A stretch of 64,000 nucleotides of DNA from SZAS-7 sp964514655 (lineage in GTDB: Bacteria; Chlamydiota; Chlamydiia; Chlamydiales; FEN-1388), in contig CAZEQY010000001.1 of the NCBI GenBank assembly GCA_964514655.1, forward strand, positions 221,146-285,145, given 5' to 3'. Position 1 is the stretch's first letter; each line of letters starts with the position of its first letter. A program made the position numbers and the translations under genes. The notes under the pieces are model-generated. The model saw only the letters and a program-made list of their open reading frames with translations. It searched no databases and was not told the origin of the DNA. Shown piece by piece: positions 17,207 to 26,528 of the stretch.

Positions 17207-18525
17207 GCTATAAATGGATTTTGCTTGCGCTTGTAGCACTCACTGCATGCCAAAACAAGGCTATTATACATTCTGAAGATCCTGCCCTTGCCAAAATCCA
17301 AGAACGCACCTCGTCACAAAAACTTGCCAGCATCAACATCATGGACCGAAACGGCCTTTCAGAGACGATTAGCGCAAAAGAACGGGTTAAAAGCTACGAA
17401 AACGTCAACTTTCTTGGCACACAAGCCTACCAAAAGGTACTACGCGTTTTTGCTAAGGACAAAAATGGTGATGCGCTTTCAATTATAACAAGTTACTACC
17501 CCACAGGACAAGTGAGGCAGTTTCTTGAGTGTAAGAACGCAAGAGCATACGGACTTTATATTGAATGGCATCCTAATGGCCAAAAGAAGCTTCAGGCAAA
17601 TATCTTAGGTGGTGCTGCAGATCTTGATGAAAAGTCGCAAACAACATGGGTATTTGAAGGTAGTAGCTACTGCTGGAATGATGAAGGCAAGCTAAAGGCC
17701 CTTATTCCATACTCTCACGGCATCTTAGAAGGCCTTTCTTGCTACTACTACCCATCAGGCGCTATTTCAGAAGAGGTGCCCTACAAAAATGGCGAGATTG
17801 AAGGTGAATCAAAATCATACGATGAAAATGGCTCTATAATTGGCTCTACAGTCTATGTAAAAGGCTTAAAGTCCGGAAAATCTGTAAGTTATTGGCCAAA
17901 TGGCGCGCTGCAGTACGATGAAATGTGGCATGAAGACCTATTGCAAGAGGGAAAGTACTTTACCAAAGATGCTACATTAGTCTGCCAGATTGTAGATGGC
18001 ATGGGAAAGCGCTGCATATTTGGAGATGAAGCCCCTTCAGAAACCCATGAATATGTTCAAGGAGTAGCTGAGGGCGAGGTTGTGCTCTTTGATCAAAATG
18101 GAACCGTTACGCGTCGACTTTTTGTAAAAGATGGAGATAAACACGGCCTTGAAACCTACTACTGGCCTTCAAATCCTACTCAAGCAAAACTTGCTATTCA
18201 GTGGGATAAAGGACAAATTCACGGCACAGTAAAAAGCTGGTACAAAGATGGCACCCCCGAGAATTCTCGCGAAATGAGCCACAACCAAAAACAGGGCCAC
18301 CTTACTGCTTGGTATAAAGATGGCAAGGTTATGCTTATCGAAGAGTACGAAAAAGACCGCCTTGTTCGCGGAGACTACCTCCAAAGAGGCGACTCTAAGC
18401 CTGTCTCACAAGTTGCTAATGGAAAAGGCGTTGCCACCTTTTATGACCCGGATGGCTCGTTTCGCACGCGCGTAACCTACCACGACGGCAAACCCGTTCT
18501 TGACGATTTACTAGCAGAAAGATAA
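17203..18525 (+). CDS. lipoprotein with YwqK/MORN-like repeats
   Basis: The 440-aa protein starts with a lipoprotein signal (ALVALTAC, Cys16 as acylation site). It then carries at least eight repeats of about 23–30 residues of the 'toxin-antitoxin YwqK' type, for example YYPTGQVRQFLECKNARAYG, SYDENGSIIGS and WYKDGTPENSREMSHNQKQG. These MORN-related beta-hairpin repeats are common in bacterial surface proteins; despite the family name, no toxin gene is adjacent. The gene overlaps the preceding membrane gene by 4 bases, suggesting an envelope-located accessory of that cluster. Confidence 0.75.
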   Translation: MSYKWILLALVALTACQNKAIIHSEDPALAKIQERTSSQKLASINIMDRNGLSETISAKERVKSYENVNFLGTQAYQKVLRVFAKDKNGDALSIITSYYPTGQVRQFLECKNARAYGLYIEWHPNGQKKLQANILGGAADLDEKSQTTWVFEGSSYCWNDEGKLKALIPYSHGILEGLSCYYYPSGAISEEVPYKNGEIEGESKSYDENGSIIGSTVYVKGLKSGKSVSYWPNGALQYDEMWHEDLLQEGKYFTKDATLVCQIVDGMGKRCIFGDEAPSETHEYVQGVAEGEVVLFDQNGTVTRRLFVKDGDKHGLETYYWPSNPTQAKLAIQWDKGQIHGTVKSWYKDGTPENSREMSHNQKQGHLTAWYKDGKVMLIEEYEKDRLVRGDYLQRGDSKPVSQVANGKGVATFYDPDGSFRTRVTYHDGKPVLDDLLAER

Positions 18526-18577
18526 TCAGCTCTTGTGTAGAATGTCGTACTAACATGCATTCTTAAGGAGCAGCACT

Positions 18578-19648
18578 ATGTCTCAAAATCAAAATAATAG
18601 CGAACGCAAAAAGGCGCTAGAACTTGCCCTTGGCAACATAAAAAAACAGTTTGGCGATGGCGCCATTATGACGCTTGGCAAGCACTCAGAAAATAAAGAA
18701 ATTAGCTCAATTAAAACTGGCGCGTTATCACTTGATATGGCGCTAGGCATTGGCGGTGTTCCTCGAGGAAGAGTCGTCGAAATTTATGGGCCAGAATCTA
18801 GCGGTAAGTCAACTCTTGCCCTACACATCGTTGCAAATGCGCAAAAAGCAGGCGGCGTAGCGGCTTACATCGATGCTGAGCATGCTTTAGACCCTAACTA
18901 TGCAAGAAAGCTAGGCGTGAATATCGATGATCTACTTATATCGCAGCCAGACTGCGGCGAAGAGGCTCTGAACATCGCTGAAACTCTTGCCCGCTCAAAT
19001 GCCATTGACATTATCGTGATCGACTCTGTTGCAGCGCTTGTGCCAAAGGCAGAACTTGAAGGCGAAATCGGCGATCAGTTTATGGGGCTTCAGGCAAGAA
19101 TGATGTCTCAGGCGCTACGTAAGCTTACAGCATCACTTGGCAAAAGCAACACTTGCGCTATCTTTATTAACCAGATTCGTGACAAGATCGGCGTTGTCTA
19201 TGGCAACCCTGAAACAACAACAGGTGGCCGAGCACTTAAGTTCTACGCCTCTGTGCGTATCGACCTTCGCCGCGTAACAGGCATCAAGGGTGCAGATAAC
19301 GCTGAAGTTGGAAACCGCGTACGCGCTAAAGTTGTGAAAAACAAGATGGCTCCGCCATTCCAACAAGCTGAGTTTGATATCCTCTTTGATGAGGGCATCT
19401 CACGCGCAGGCTCCGTTCTTGATATAGCCTCAGACCTTGGTGTAATCGAGAAAAAAGGCGCCTGGTTTAGCTATAAAGGGCAACGCCTTGGCCAAGGCCG
19501 CGACACCGTCCGCGATGATCTTCGCAAGAACACAAAGCTGCTTGAAGAGGTAGAAGCTATAGTACTTGCAAGCAACAAAGAAAAACTCGCTCAAAGACTT
19601 GCTGAAGCCGGCTCAATGGTTCAAGAGCCAGAGACTATTGAAGCGTAA
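18578..19648 (+). CDS. recA: recombinase RecA
   Basis: The 356-aa protein is full length for RecA. It has the Walker A motif GPESSGKST (71–79), DAEHALDPNYARKLGVN, the Walker B region IIVIDSVAALVPKAELEGE, loop L1 (GDQFMGLQARMMSQALRKLT) and the L2 region (NPETTTGGRALKFYAS). It coats single-stranded DNA and drives strand exchange, acting with the RecBCD-like enzyme encoded near 42–49 kb. The ribosome binding site is AAGGAG. The 52-bp upstream gap contains no obvious SOS (LexA) box. The stop overlaps the tyrosine phosphatase start (TAATG). Confidence 0.97.
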   Translation: MSQNQNNSERKKALELALGNIKKQFGDGAIMTLGKHSENKEISSIKTGALSLDMALGIGGVPRGRVVEIYGPESSGKSTLALHIVANAQKAGGVAAYIDAEHALDPNYARKLGVNIDDLLISQPDCGEEALNIAETLARSNAIDIIVIDSVAALVPKAELEGEIGDQFMGLQARMMSQALRKLTASLGKSNTCAIFINQIRDKIGVVYGNPETTTGGRALKFYASVRIDLRRVTGIKGADNAEVGNRVRAKVVKNKMAPPFQQAEFDILFDEGISRAGSVLDIASDLGVIEKKGAWFSYKGQRLGQGRDTVRDDLRKNTKLLEEVEAIVLASNKEKLAQRLAEAGSMVQEPETIEA

Positions 19649-20700
19649 TGAATAAAGCCTTTATACAGGCAAGTCTCGCTATACTCTTGTTGGTGGTTTG
19701 GTATGCTAAATCACCAACAAGAGCTTGGGAAGTGGCAACTCGCGCCCGCCCCAAGTCCCGCCAGGCAGATATTCCCTATATCAGTAAAACATCATGGTAT
19801 AAGCGTCCTCCAAGGCGACTTAAGCGCTATAAATCTACATGCGAAGAGATTGCACAGAGTGCAACAAGCCTCAAAAAACTACGCTCTGGCTATAATGCAC
19901 TGAAACGCTCTAGTAAACATATAGGTAGATCAGCAGATGTCGCATACCTAGCTGAAAACATCTCTAAAAATAGAAATTCAAATAGATTTATCTTTGATAT
20001 CACAAGAAGCTGCCAGGACATTCCGCCATTTTACGTAAATGCAAATGATGTAGAAACAGCTCTACAATCTTATATGGTAACACAAGGGCCTCTTGATACG
20101 ACAGTAACTGACTTTTGGAAGGCAGTACTGCACAAAAAATCTCCTGTAATCGTCACGTTAGTCATGGCAATAGAAGATGCAAATCATAAATGTGCAAGCT
20201 ACTGGACAACCTCGGACATTGAAATTGATGGCTGGATAGTTACGCTACAAGATGAAAAGCTGATTGCAGAAAGCAAGCTTATTCCTACCCATAGAATAAT
20301 AGAGCGTACATTTACCGCCCAAAATGACCTTGAAACCCGCACGATAAAACAAGTTCACTATGAAAACTGGCCGGATGGAAAAATCCCTGAACTTGAACTT
20401 TTTATCAAGCTACTAGATCATGTAGATAGCCTCACAAACGACCCACGAGCTCCCATTACCGTACACTGCAGCGCAGGCATTGGACGCTCAGGAACATTCG
20501 TTGCAGCCCACAGCCTAAGAAAAGAAATACGTGCAAGTAACACGATGCGCAATAAACTCGAAATCAATATCCCAAAAGCCATATACCTTCTCAGGCTTCA
20601 GCGTATGGGCCTTGTAGGATCCCCAAGGCAATACCAAACAGTCTATCAAACAATCGCGCGAGAATACCAGCCGCGTAGATCTCCTTGCTTTATTTTTTAA
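19648..20700 (+). CDS. eukaryote-like protein tyrosine phosphatase with N-terminal signal/anchor
   Basis: The 350-aa protein has a hydrophobic N-terminus (about 6–20) that could be a cleavable signal or an anchor. A classical PTP domain follows (about 85–345): NRFIFDITRS, YVNANDVE, VTQGPLDTTVTDFWKAV, ENWPDG (WPD loop, Asp243) and the P-loop HCSAGIGRSGT with Cys274 and Arg280. The C-terminal LRLQRMGLVGSPRQYQ keeps the second Q-loop glutamine (Gln328), but the canonical MVQT is LVGS. The catalytic residues are complete, so it is probably active on phosphotyrosine. It is a strong candidate host-directed effector. It overlaps recA by 1 base and convergent recQ by 11. Confidence 0.9.
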   Translation: MNKAFIQASLAILLLVVWYAKSPTRAWEVATRARPKSRQADIPYISKTSWYKRPPRRLKRYKSTCEEIAQSATSLKKLRSGYNALKRSSKHIGRSADVAYLAENISKNRNSNRFIFDITRSCQDIPPFYVNANDVETALQSYMVTQGPLDTTVTDFWKAVLHKKSPVIVTLVMAIEDANHKCASYWTTSDIEIDGWIVTLQDEKLIAESKLIPTHRIIERTFTAQNDLETRTIKQVHYENWPDGKIPELELFIKLLDHVDSLTNDPRAPITVHCSAGIGRSGTFVAAHSLRKEIRASNTMRNKLEINIPKAIYLLRLQRMGLVGSPRQYQTVYQTIAREYQPRRSPCFIF

Positions 20701-22459
20701 GTGCCTCAAGGAACTGCTGGCCATATTTTAGCCACTTGATAGGGCCAACCCCGTTTATTTTAGAAAATTCAAGTTCAGTCTGAGGTAGGTAGGCGGCCAT
20801 TTCTTGGAGGGCACGGTCGCTGAAAACCACGTATGGAGGCACTCGTTCATTTCGGGCTATTTCAAGTCGCAATTTGCGTAGTGACTCAAAAATTGACGCG
20901 TCAAAGGCAACGCTTTTTGCCTGCCTTTCTTCTTTTGGTGGCTTAAAGAGCTTTTTCTTAAAGAGAATGGGCTCATGCCCTTTTACTGCAGCTTGAGACC
21001 TTGCGGTCCATTTAACAACGGGATATTCACCCTCTGTCAGCATAAGGTAGCCAAGGTGCATAAGCGCTTCAATATAGTAGCGCACCTCTTGCTCAGACAT
21101 CTCTTTTAAGAGCCCATAGGTAGATAGCTTGTCGTAGCCTCTTTGTAAAACTGGCTGGCCCTTAGAGCCTCTTAAGACATCTGTCAGCATGCGCATGCCT
21201 ACGTTTTGATTTAGGCGAAACACACAGGATAGAATTTTTTGGGCAATTACTGTGCCGTCAATTTGATCAAAGCTAGAGCTGCAATTATCGCAAGCAGCGC
21301 AAGGCATCTTAGAAAAAGTCTCTCCAAAATAGTGTAGAAGGTCATAACGACGACATGCAAAGGATGTACAGAATTTATACATGCAATCTGTTTTCCTTTT
21401 CATTTCTTGACGAACTACAAGGTCCTCAAGATCTTCTAAAAAGCTTTTGTAGATGACAAAATCCTGCATGGAATAGAGCATCAGACACTCTGCAGGCAAG
21501 CCATCGCGGCCAGCTCTACCTATTTCTTGGTAGTACTGCTCGATGGTGCGAGGCATATCCATATGCACAATAAATCGAATATCTGGCTTATGAATTCCCA
21601 TTCCAAAGGCAACAGTTGCAACCATTAGTGTCGTTGCATCGTGCAAAAAGGCATTTTGAGCTTCTGCTCGCTCGCTCTCACTAAGCCCCGCATGATAGCG
21701 CCCAACCACATATCCTGCCTGCTGGAGGCTACTATAGGTCTGATCTACGCCCTTTCTTGTTGAACAGTAGATGATGCCGGATTGGTTTTGGTGCTCTTTT
21801 AAATAGGCTTTTAGCTGCTCTTCAGGCTTATGCTTAGGCTGTACGCGAATCATCAAGTTTGGCCTATCAAAGCTGCCTTTTATAAGTGTAGGCTGCTTCA
21901 TCGCAAGCTGGGAAATAATGTCTTTTTGTACATCAAGTGTTGCAGTTGCTGTTACGGCAATGATAGGACAAGCGGGAAATACCTCTTTCAGGAGTGCAAG
22001 CTTTCTATACTCCACTCTAAAAGAATGGCCCCACTGAGAAATGCAGTGCGCTTCATCGATGACAAAAAATGAAACCGTGGTTGCCTTTAGATGCTCCATA
22101 AATACAGGGTCTACAAGCCTTTCTGGGGCTACATAGAGGAGCTTATAGTCCGAAAGGTTTTCTAGCACTTCGCGAATTTCATGCCCCGGCAAGCTACTAT
22201 TAATAAAAGCTGCTGTTATCCCATTTTTAAATAAAGAGACAACCTGGTCCTGCATAAGCGAAATAAGCGGCGAGACAACCACAGCAACGCCCTGCATAAG
22301 CATTGCAGGCAGCTGGTAGCAAAGTGATTTTCCGGCACCTGTTGGCAAAATGGCGCATACATCCTCTTTACGAAGTAGCGCTTCGATAATTTCTTTCTGA
22401 AATGGGCGGAAGGTGTTGTAGCCAAAGTGGCGCTTTAGCTCATCTTCCAATACCATCAT
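20690..22459 (-). CDS. recQ: ATP-dependent DNA helicase RecQ
   Basis: The 589-aa protein has helicase motifs I (LPTGAGKSLCYQLPA), II (VIDEAHCISQWGHSFR), IV/V (STRKGVDQT, AFGMGIHKPDIRFIVH) and VI (QEIGRAGRDG). The RQC zinc site follows (CMYKFC…CRRYDLLHYFGE…CAACDNC), and a C-terminal HRDC domain lies at about 510–589. It is full length for RecQ and should unwind DNA 3'→5' in recombination and repair. The next gene starts inside its upstream neighbour's stop (4-base overlap at 22456–22459). The second Met is an alternative start. Confidence 0.95.
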   Translation of the reverse strand: MMVLEDELKRHFGYNTFRPFQKEIIEALLRKEDVCAILPTGAGKSLCYQLPAMLMQGVAVVVSPLISLMQDQVVSLFKNGITAAFINSSLPGHEIREVLENLSDYKLLYVAPERLVDPVFMEHLKATTVSFFVIDEAHCISQWGHSFRVEYRKLALLKEVFPACPIIAVTATATLDVQKDIISQLAMKQPTLIKGSFDRPNLMIRVQPKHKPEEQLKAYLKEHQNQSGIIYCSTRKGVDQTYSSLQQAGYVVGRYHAGLSESERAEAQNAFLHDATTLMVATVAFGMGIHKPDIRFIVHMDMPRTIEQYYQEIGRAGRDGLPAECLMLYSMQDFVIYKSFLEDLEDLVVRQEMKRKTDCMYKFCTSFACRRYDLLHYFGETFSKMPCAACDNCSSSFDQIDGTVIAQKILSCVFRLNQNVGMRMLTDVLRGSKGQPVLQRGYDKLSTYGLLKEMSEQEVRYYIEALMHLGYLMLTEGEYPVVKWTARSQAAVKGHEPILFKKKLFKPPKEERQAKSVAFDASIFESLRKLRLEIARNERVPPYVVFSDRALQEMAAYLPQTELEFSKINGVGPIKWLKYGQQFLEALKK

Positions 22460-23322
22460 AGCATTGCCTTAAGACCACTTGAGAGGGCTAAAAGTGGAGT
22501 TTCCTGAAGGCCAAGGCGAATGAGCAGCTCATTAAAGCTTGCTATATTTTTTTGTATAGCATCAACAGCTTCGAGTTTTCCAAAGCGATTGGCATAATTA
22601 ACTTCGCGATTTGCCTCTTCATCCTTTTTTGCATCATCAAGGTCATCAAGAATCTGAAAAGCCATTCCAAAGTGATATGCAGCTTTATGAACATCGTTTA
22701 ATAGCTCAACATTGCCGCCGCCAAATAGCCATCCAAGGGTCATGCACAGGTCAAAAAGTGCGCATGTCTTCATTTCATGAATCTTTAAAAGCTGCTCTTT
22801 ATCTAGATTTGATGGATAAAGATCATAAAACTGGCCGCCTATGACTCCAGGATTTCCCATTGTAAGAGACGCCTGAATAATAGCAATTCTTGTAATTTCG
22901 GGGTTTAATACGTCGTTCTTTGCAATCTGCTCAAAACCCGATGCGATCAAGCCGTAGCTTGCAAGCAAGGCAATTGCCTCCCCATACACTTTATGAGTGG
23001 TTGGCCTGCCTCTTCTAAAATCGTCATTATCCATGCAGGGAAGGTCATCTGCGATGAGCGATGATGTGTGAAAATACTCTACAGCTAATGCTGAAGGTGT
23101 AACGTTTATTCCTTTATTAAGGCCATCTGCCACCATGTATACTAAAGCCGGCCTAAAGCGCTTTCCACTACCCATGAGGGCATATTCCATAGCTTCTTTC
23201 ACTTTGTTTTCTGGGCCAAATTGAGAAAAAGCATTTTGCATCTCTTTCTCAAAGCGCTCTTTATAGGGCTGTAATATGCGTTTTGATTGTTCGGAATAGA
23301 CTTCTTTTGCACCTTGTTGCAT
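22456..23322 (-). CDS. polyprenyl (farnesyl/geranylgeranyl) diphosphate synthase
   Basis: The 288-aa trans-isoprenyl diphosphate synthase has the first Asp-rich motif in DDLPCMDNDDFRRGRPTTHK and the second in FQILDDLDDAKKDEE. It also has GSGKRFRPALVYM for substrate phosphate binding. It condenses IPP with allylic diphosphates; length and motif spacing (DDxxxxD, chain-length region YFHTSSLIADDLP) fit a short-chain IspA-type enzyme. It is between recQ and the GlmU-like gene with 4-base and 1-base overlaps. I recall the prenyl synthase and GlmU-like neighbours in Chlamydia also. Confidence 0.9.
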   Translation of the reverse strand: MQQGAKEVYSEQSKRILQPYKERFEKEMQNAFSQFGPENKVKEAMEYALMGSGKRFRPALVYMVADGLNKGINVTPSALAVEYFHTSSLIADDLPCMDNDDFRRGRPTTHKVYGEAIALLASYGLIASGFEQIAKNDVLNPEITRIAIIQASLTMGNPGVIGGQFYDLYPSNLDKEQLLKIHEMKTCALFDLCMTLGWLFGGGNVELLNDVHKAAYHFGMAFQILDDLDDAKKDEEANREVNYANRFGKLEAVDAIQKNIASFNELLIRLGLQETPLLALSSGLKAML

Positions 23323-23990
23323 TACGTATCCTTCTTTATAATTTGTACTTTTGTGGCAGGCTTAACAAGGCTATTTTCTTCTATATAGCCGCCAAATGTG
23401 ACTCCTGGATAGGTGTGCACATGTTTTCCTAAAATTGTACCCGGGTTGAGCACGCTGTTGCAGCCTATTTCGCTATAATCTCCGACGATAGCGCCAAGCT
23501 TTCGTCTCTTTGTCTGAATTTCGCGTATGACTATGGGAGCATTATCAAGGCGCAGGTTTGCAAATTTCACCCCCGCCCCAACGTTGACAAAGCTACCCAA
23601 AATTGTATCTCCAAGGTAGGCAAAGTGAGCGGCATTTGACTTATTGAGCATAATGCTATTTTTCATCTCAGTTGTGTGCCCAACTACGCAGGAATCTCCG
23701 ATGATGCAATTGCCCCTTATGTAAGCCCCATGGCGTATCTGGCAGTTCTTTCCGATGATACAAGGGCCCTTAATGTAGGCGCCAGGCTCTATGACAGTGC
23801 CCTCTCCAATAGAAATGAGTTCAGGATTTACTAGATAGACATCTTTTTGTTCAGTAGTTCCTAGGGGATAGACACGTAAGTATTCCTCAATCCTATCTAA
23901 AGCCTCCCAGACATTTTCACACCCATCAAATATCACTTTGTGAGCAAACTGAGACAGATCAAAAAAAAGCTCAGGAGTAAAGCGTTGCAT
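23322..23990 (-). CDS. left-handed beta-helix nucleotidyltransferase-like protein (GlmU C-terminal-like)
   Basis: The protein is 222 aa from the ATG at 23990, which has GAGGTG 6 bp upstream; a TTG four codons earlier is less likely. Residues about 65–205 are hexapeptide repeats forming a left-handed beta helix: GEGTVIEPGAYIKGPCIIGK, NCQIRHGAYIRGNCIIGD, and NVGAGVKFANLR. It resembles the acyltransferase half of GlmU without the N-terminal pyrophosphorylase. It may supply acetyltransferase activity for UDP-GlcNAc synthesis in a split GlmU system. It is the first gene of an operon with the prenyl synthase and recQ. Confidence 0.75.
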   Translation of the reverse strand: MQRFTPELFFDLSQFAHKVIFDGCENVWEALDRIEEYLRVYPLGTTEQKDVYLVNPELISIGEGTVIEPGAYIKGPCIIGKNCQIRHGAYIRGNCIIGDSCVVGHTTEMKNSIMLNKSNAAHFAYLGDTILGSFVNVGAGVKFANLRLDNAPIVIREIQTKRRKLGAIVGDYSEIGCNSVLNPGTILGKHVHTYPGVTFGGYIEENSLVKPATKVQIIKKDT

Positions 23991-24029
23991 ACTGCACCTC
24001 AAAATAGAGGGTTAGTATATACTATCTGC

Positions 24030-25130
24030 ATGAATATAGGCTGTATACATTTTAAAGATTGCTCAGGTTGCGTTATCGATTCTTGCGAAATGCCACCGGA
24101 GCTCTACGCGCACGCAAACAAATACTTTAAAGACACCTGGAATGTTGCCCTTTCTTTTCACATGGGTGCAATCAAAGGGTGGAGATGCCGCGCAAAACTT
24201 GCTGTACGCTCGCCTTGCACCATAGGCCTTTTTGAAAAGGGAACACATACTGTCATCGACATACCCCACTGCCAGGTGCATCATCCAAGCATTAATAAGG
24301 CAGTTGCCCTATTAAAAAATGCTGGCCTCTTAAGCTGCTATAACGAAGCTACAAAAGCTGGTGAGTTACGCTATATCCAATGCCTTGTTGAGCGCTCAAC
24401 TTCGCGAGTAGAGCTATCACTTGTACTCAATTGTAAAAAAGCTCATGACGGCTGGTATACACTAGTAAAGCAGCTTTACAACCCGGAATTTTGGCATTCC
24501 ATCTGGTTTAACTATAACGATAACGCTACAAACACTATCTTTGGCAAGGCTTGGGAAAAGGTAACAGGTGAAGATGTGCTCTGGGAGCAAATAGCCGGGC
24601 TAGATATCGCCTTTGGCCCTTCGCATTTTGGCCAGGCAAATCTTGAAATGTACGAAAAGCTCATTTACGAAATTCAAACGCATATTCACGATCATGCTAA
24701 AGTTGCCGAGCTCTATGCCGGTATTGGTACAATTGGACTTAGCGTAAGCGAGCGCTCTGAATTTGTGCGACTTTTAGAGCTAGATTCCACGGCAGAAGAG
24801 TACTTTAAGCTAGCAAAGGATAAACTACCCCTTTCTCGACAAAAAAAGCTGACCTATACGGTTGCTAAGGCAGAGGAGTGTTTGAGCCTATTAGATGGAG
24901 TAGATACCTGTATTGTCGATCCACCAAGAAAGGGGCTTGGAAAGGACCTTATCAAACAAATTACTTTATCAAAATCAATCAAAAAACTGATCTATGTCTC
25001 TTGTGACTGGCACTCTTTAGAGAGGGATCTTAGCTTTATACCTAAGGATTGGAAGGTTACACATGCCTCTAGTTACCTCTTTTTCCCCGGAACAAACCAA
25101 ATAGAAACCTTAGTTATCCTAGAAAAATAA
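24030..25130 (+). CDS. 23S rRNA/tRNA uracil-C5 methyltransferase (RumA/RlmD-like)
   Basis: The protein is 366 aa from the ATG at 24030. The N-terminus holds four cysteines suited to a [4Fe-4S] cluster (CIHFKDCSGCVIDSC), as in RlmD/RlmC, but no TRAM domain is seen. The C-terminal Rossmann methyltransferase has AELYAGIGTIGLSVS (SAM site), DTCIVDPPRKGLGKDLI and IYVSCDWHSLERDL, with the catalytic Cys in the SC motif. It is likely a 23S rRNA m5U enzyme. The gene is divergent from the GlmU-like gene with 39 bp between starts. Confidence 0.85.
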   Translation: MNIGCIHFKDCSGCVIDSCEMPPELYAHANKYFKDTWNVALSFHMGAIKGWRCRAKLAVRSPCTIGLFEKGTHTVIDIPHCQVHHPSINKAVALLKNAGLLSCYNEATKAGELRYIQCLVERSTSRVELSLVLNCKKAHDGWYTLVKQLYNPEFWHSIWFNYNDNATNTIFGKAWEKVTGEDVLWEQIAGLDIAFGPSHFGQANLEMYEKLIYEIQTHIHDHAKVAELYAGIGTIGLSVSERSEFVRLLELDSTAEEYFKLAKDKLPLSRQKKLTYTVAKAEECLSLLDGVDTCIVDPPRKGLGKDLIKQITLSKSIKKLIYVSCDWHSLERDLSFIPKDWKVTHASSYLFFPGTNQIETLVILEK

Positions 25131-25178
25131 TCGCCCTTTTTGTATAATTGTTCTTTAAAATTCTTCGGAGGATGTGAA

Positions 25179-26528
25179 ATGGCATCAGCTTTTAGTAGTT
25201 TCCTTAGTTTCTTTGCACCAGCACCACACATTGCTGAAATTGAAGATCCTAAGGTCGTCTCCAAAACCTACCGCTCCTGGCGCTTTCGCACGCTCTATTC
25301 GATGTTCTTTGGCTATGCACTCTACTACTTTACCCGTAAAAGCTATGTCTTTGCCATGCCAGGAATCATTAACGACCTTGGCTACACAAAAGCTGAGCTT
25401 GGAATTTTAGGCAGTATCATTGCCATTACGTACGGTTTTAGCAAGTTCTTTAGCGGCATACTATCTGATCGCTCAAGCCCGCGCTACTTCATGGCTTTTG
25501 GTCTTATTACAACAGGTATCATAAATATCCTGTTTGGTATGGCTTCATCTCTTGTTGTCTTTGCTATTCTTTGGGGACTAAACGGCTGGTTTCAGGGTTT
25601 TGGTTGGCCGGCATGCTCTAGACTTCTCGTCTCCTGGTATTCAAAGTCTGAACGCGGCTCTTGGTGGTCTACATGGAATGTTTGCCATAACGTTGGTGCA
25701 ATCTCAATTGCTGTTCTTGCCGGCTTTGTCGTGCAGCATTTTGGCTGGAGATATGGCCTCTATATACCCGGTCTTATATGTATTGCCGGCGGCTTTTTTA
25801 TGATTAACCGCCTGCGAGACAACCCTCCTGCAGTAGGCCTTCCACCAATTGATGTATACCGAAATGATGTTGTTGAATCACAAGCAAAAGAGAGCCCCCA
25901 GGAATCCACATGGAATACATTAGTTAATCACGTTTTTACAAATAAGTGGCTTTGGTTTTTAGGCATTGCCTACTTCTTTGTCTATTTTGCCCGTACTGCT
26001 ATGAACGACTGGACGCCCATGTATCTTATTGAAACGCGCGGCTATTCACTAATCGCAGCAAACAGCATTGCCACAACGCTTGAAGTTGGCGGCTTTTTTG
26101 GCAACCTAGCAGCTGGCTGGGCATCTGATAGACTATTTGGAGCAAGACGCGGGCCTGTAAACGTACTCTTTTCTTTGGGTATAGTATTTGGTCTTATTCT
26201 CTTTAGCACAATTCCGGTAGGTGCCGGCTGGCTTGAATCTGCCACACTTGCTTTAATTGGCTTTATGATTTTTGGCCCCCAGATGCTTATCGGCGTTGCA
26301 GCAGTAGAGCTTGCTCATAAAAATGCAATTGCCACATCATCCGGCTTTGTAAGCTGCATCTCCTATCTTGGAGCTGCCTGCGCAGGCTACCCACTTGGCC
26401 TTATCATACAGGAATTTGGCTGGAGTGGCCACTTTTCAACAATGATCGCAGCAAGTGTGCTTGCTGTAGTCTTTTTGATTCCACTATGGAGCACAAAAGA
26501 GCGTCCAAGCCTAGTTACTACAGCGTAA
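25179..26528 (+). CDS. uhpC: hexose-phosphate/phosphate antiporter UhpC-like (MFS)
   Basis: The protein is 449 aa from the ATG at 25179, preceded by GGAGG at 8 bp. The organophosphate:phosphate antiporter family is shown by the start YFTRKSYVFAMPGI, GFSKFFSGILSDRSSPRYFM, and NGWFQGFGWPACSRLLVSWY, which is the OPA signature. About twelve transmembrane segments are visible. Chlamydiae use such a carrier to import host glucose-6-phosphate in exchange for phosphate. Its end overlaps the convergent alcohol dehydrogenase by 18 bases. Confidence 0.88.
   Translation: MASAFSSFLSFFAPAPHIAEIEDPKVVSKTYRSWRFRTLYSMFFGYALYYFTRKSYVFAMPGIINDLGYTKAELGILGSIIAITYGFSKFFSGILSDRSSPRYFMAFGLITTGIINILFGMASSLVVFAILWGLNGWFQGFGWPACSRLLVSWYSKSERGSWWSTWNVCHNVGAISIAVLAGFVVQHFGWRYGLYIPGLICIAGGFFMINRLRDNPPAVGLPPIDVYRNDVVESQAKESPQESTWNTLVNHVFTNKWLWFLGIAYFFVYFARTAMNDWTPMYLIETRGYSLIAANSIATTLEVGGFFGNLAAGWASDRLFGARRGPVNVLFSLGIVFGLILFSTIPVGAGWLESATLALIGFMIFGPQMLIGVAAVELAHKNAIATSSGFVSCISYLGAACAGYPLGLIIQEFGWSGHFSTMIAASVLAVVFLIPLWSTKERPSLVTTA

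Noticed and set aside
18500..18526. TTGACG … GATAAT as a recA promoter
   Set aside because: The spacer is only 15 bp and the elements lie inside the upstream coding region; too weak to list.
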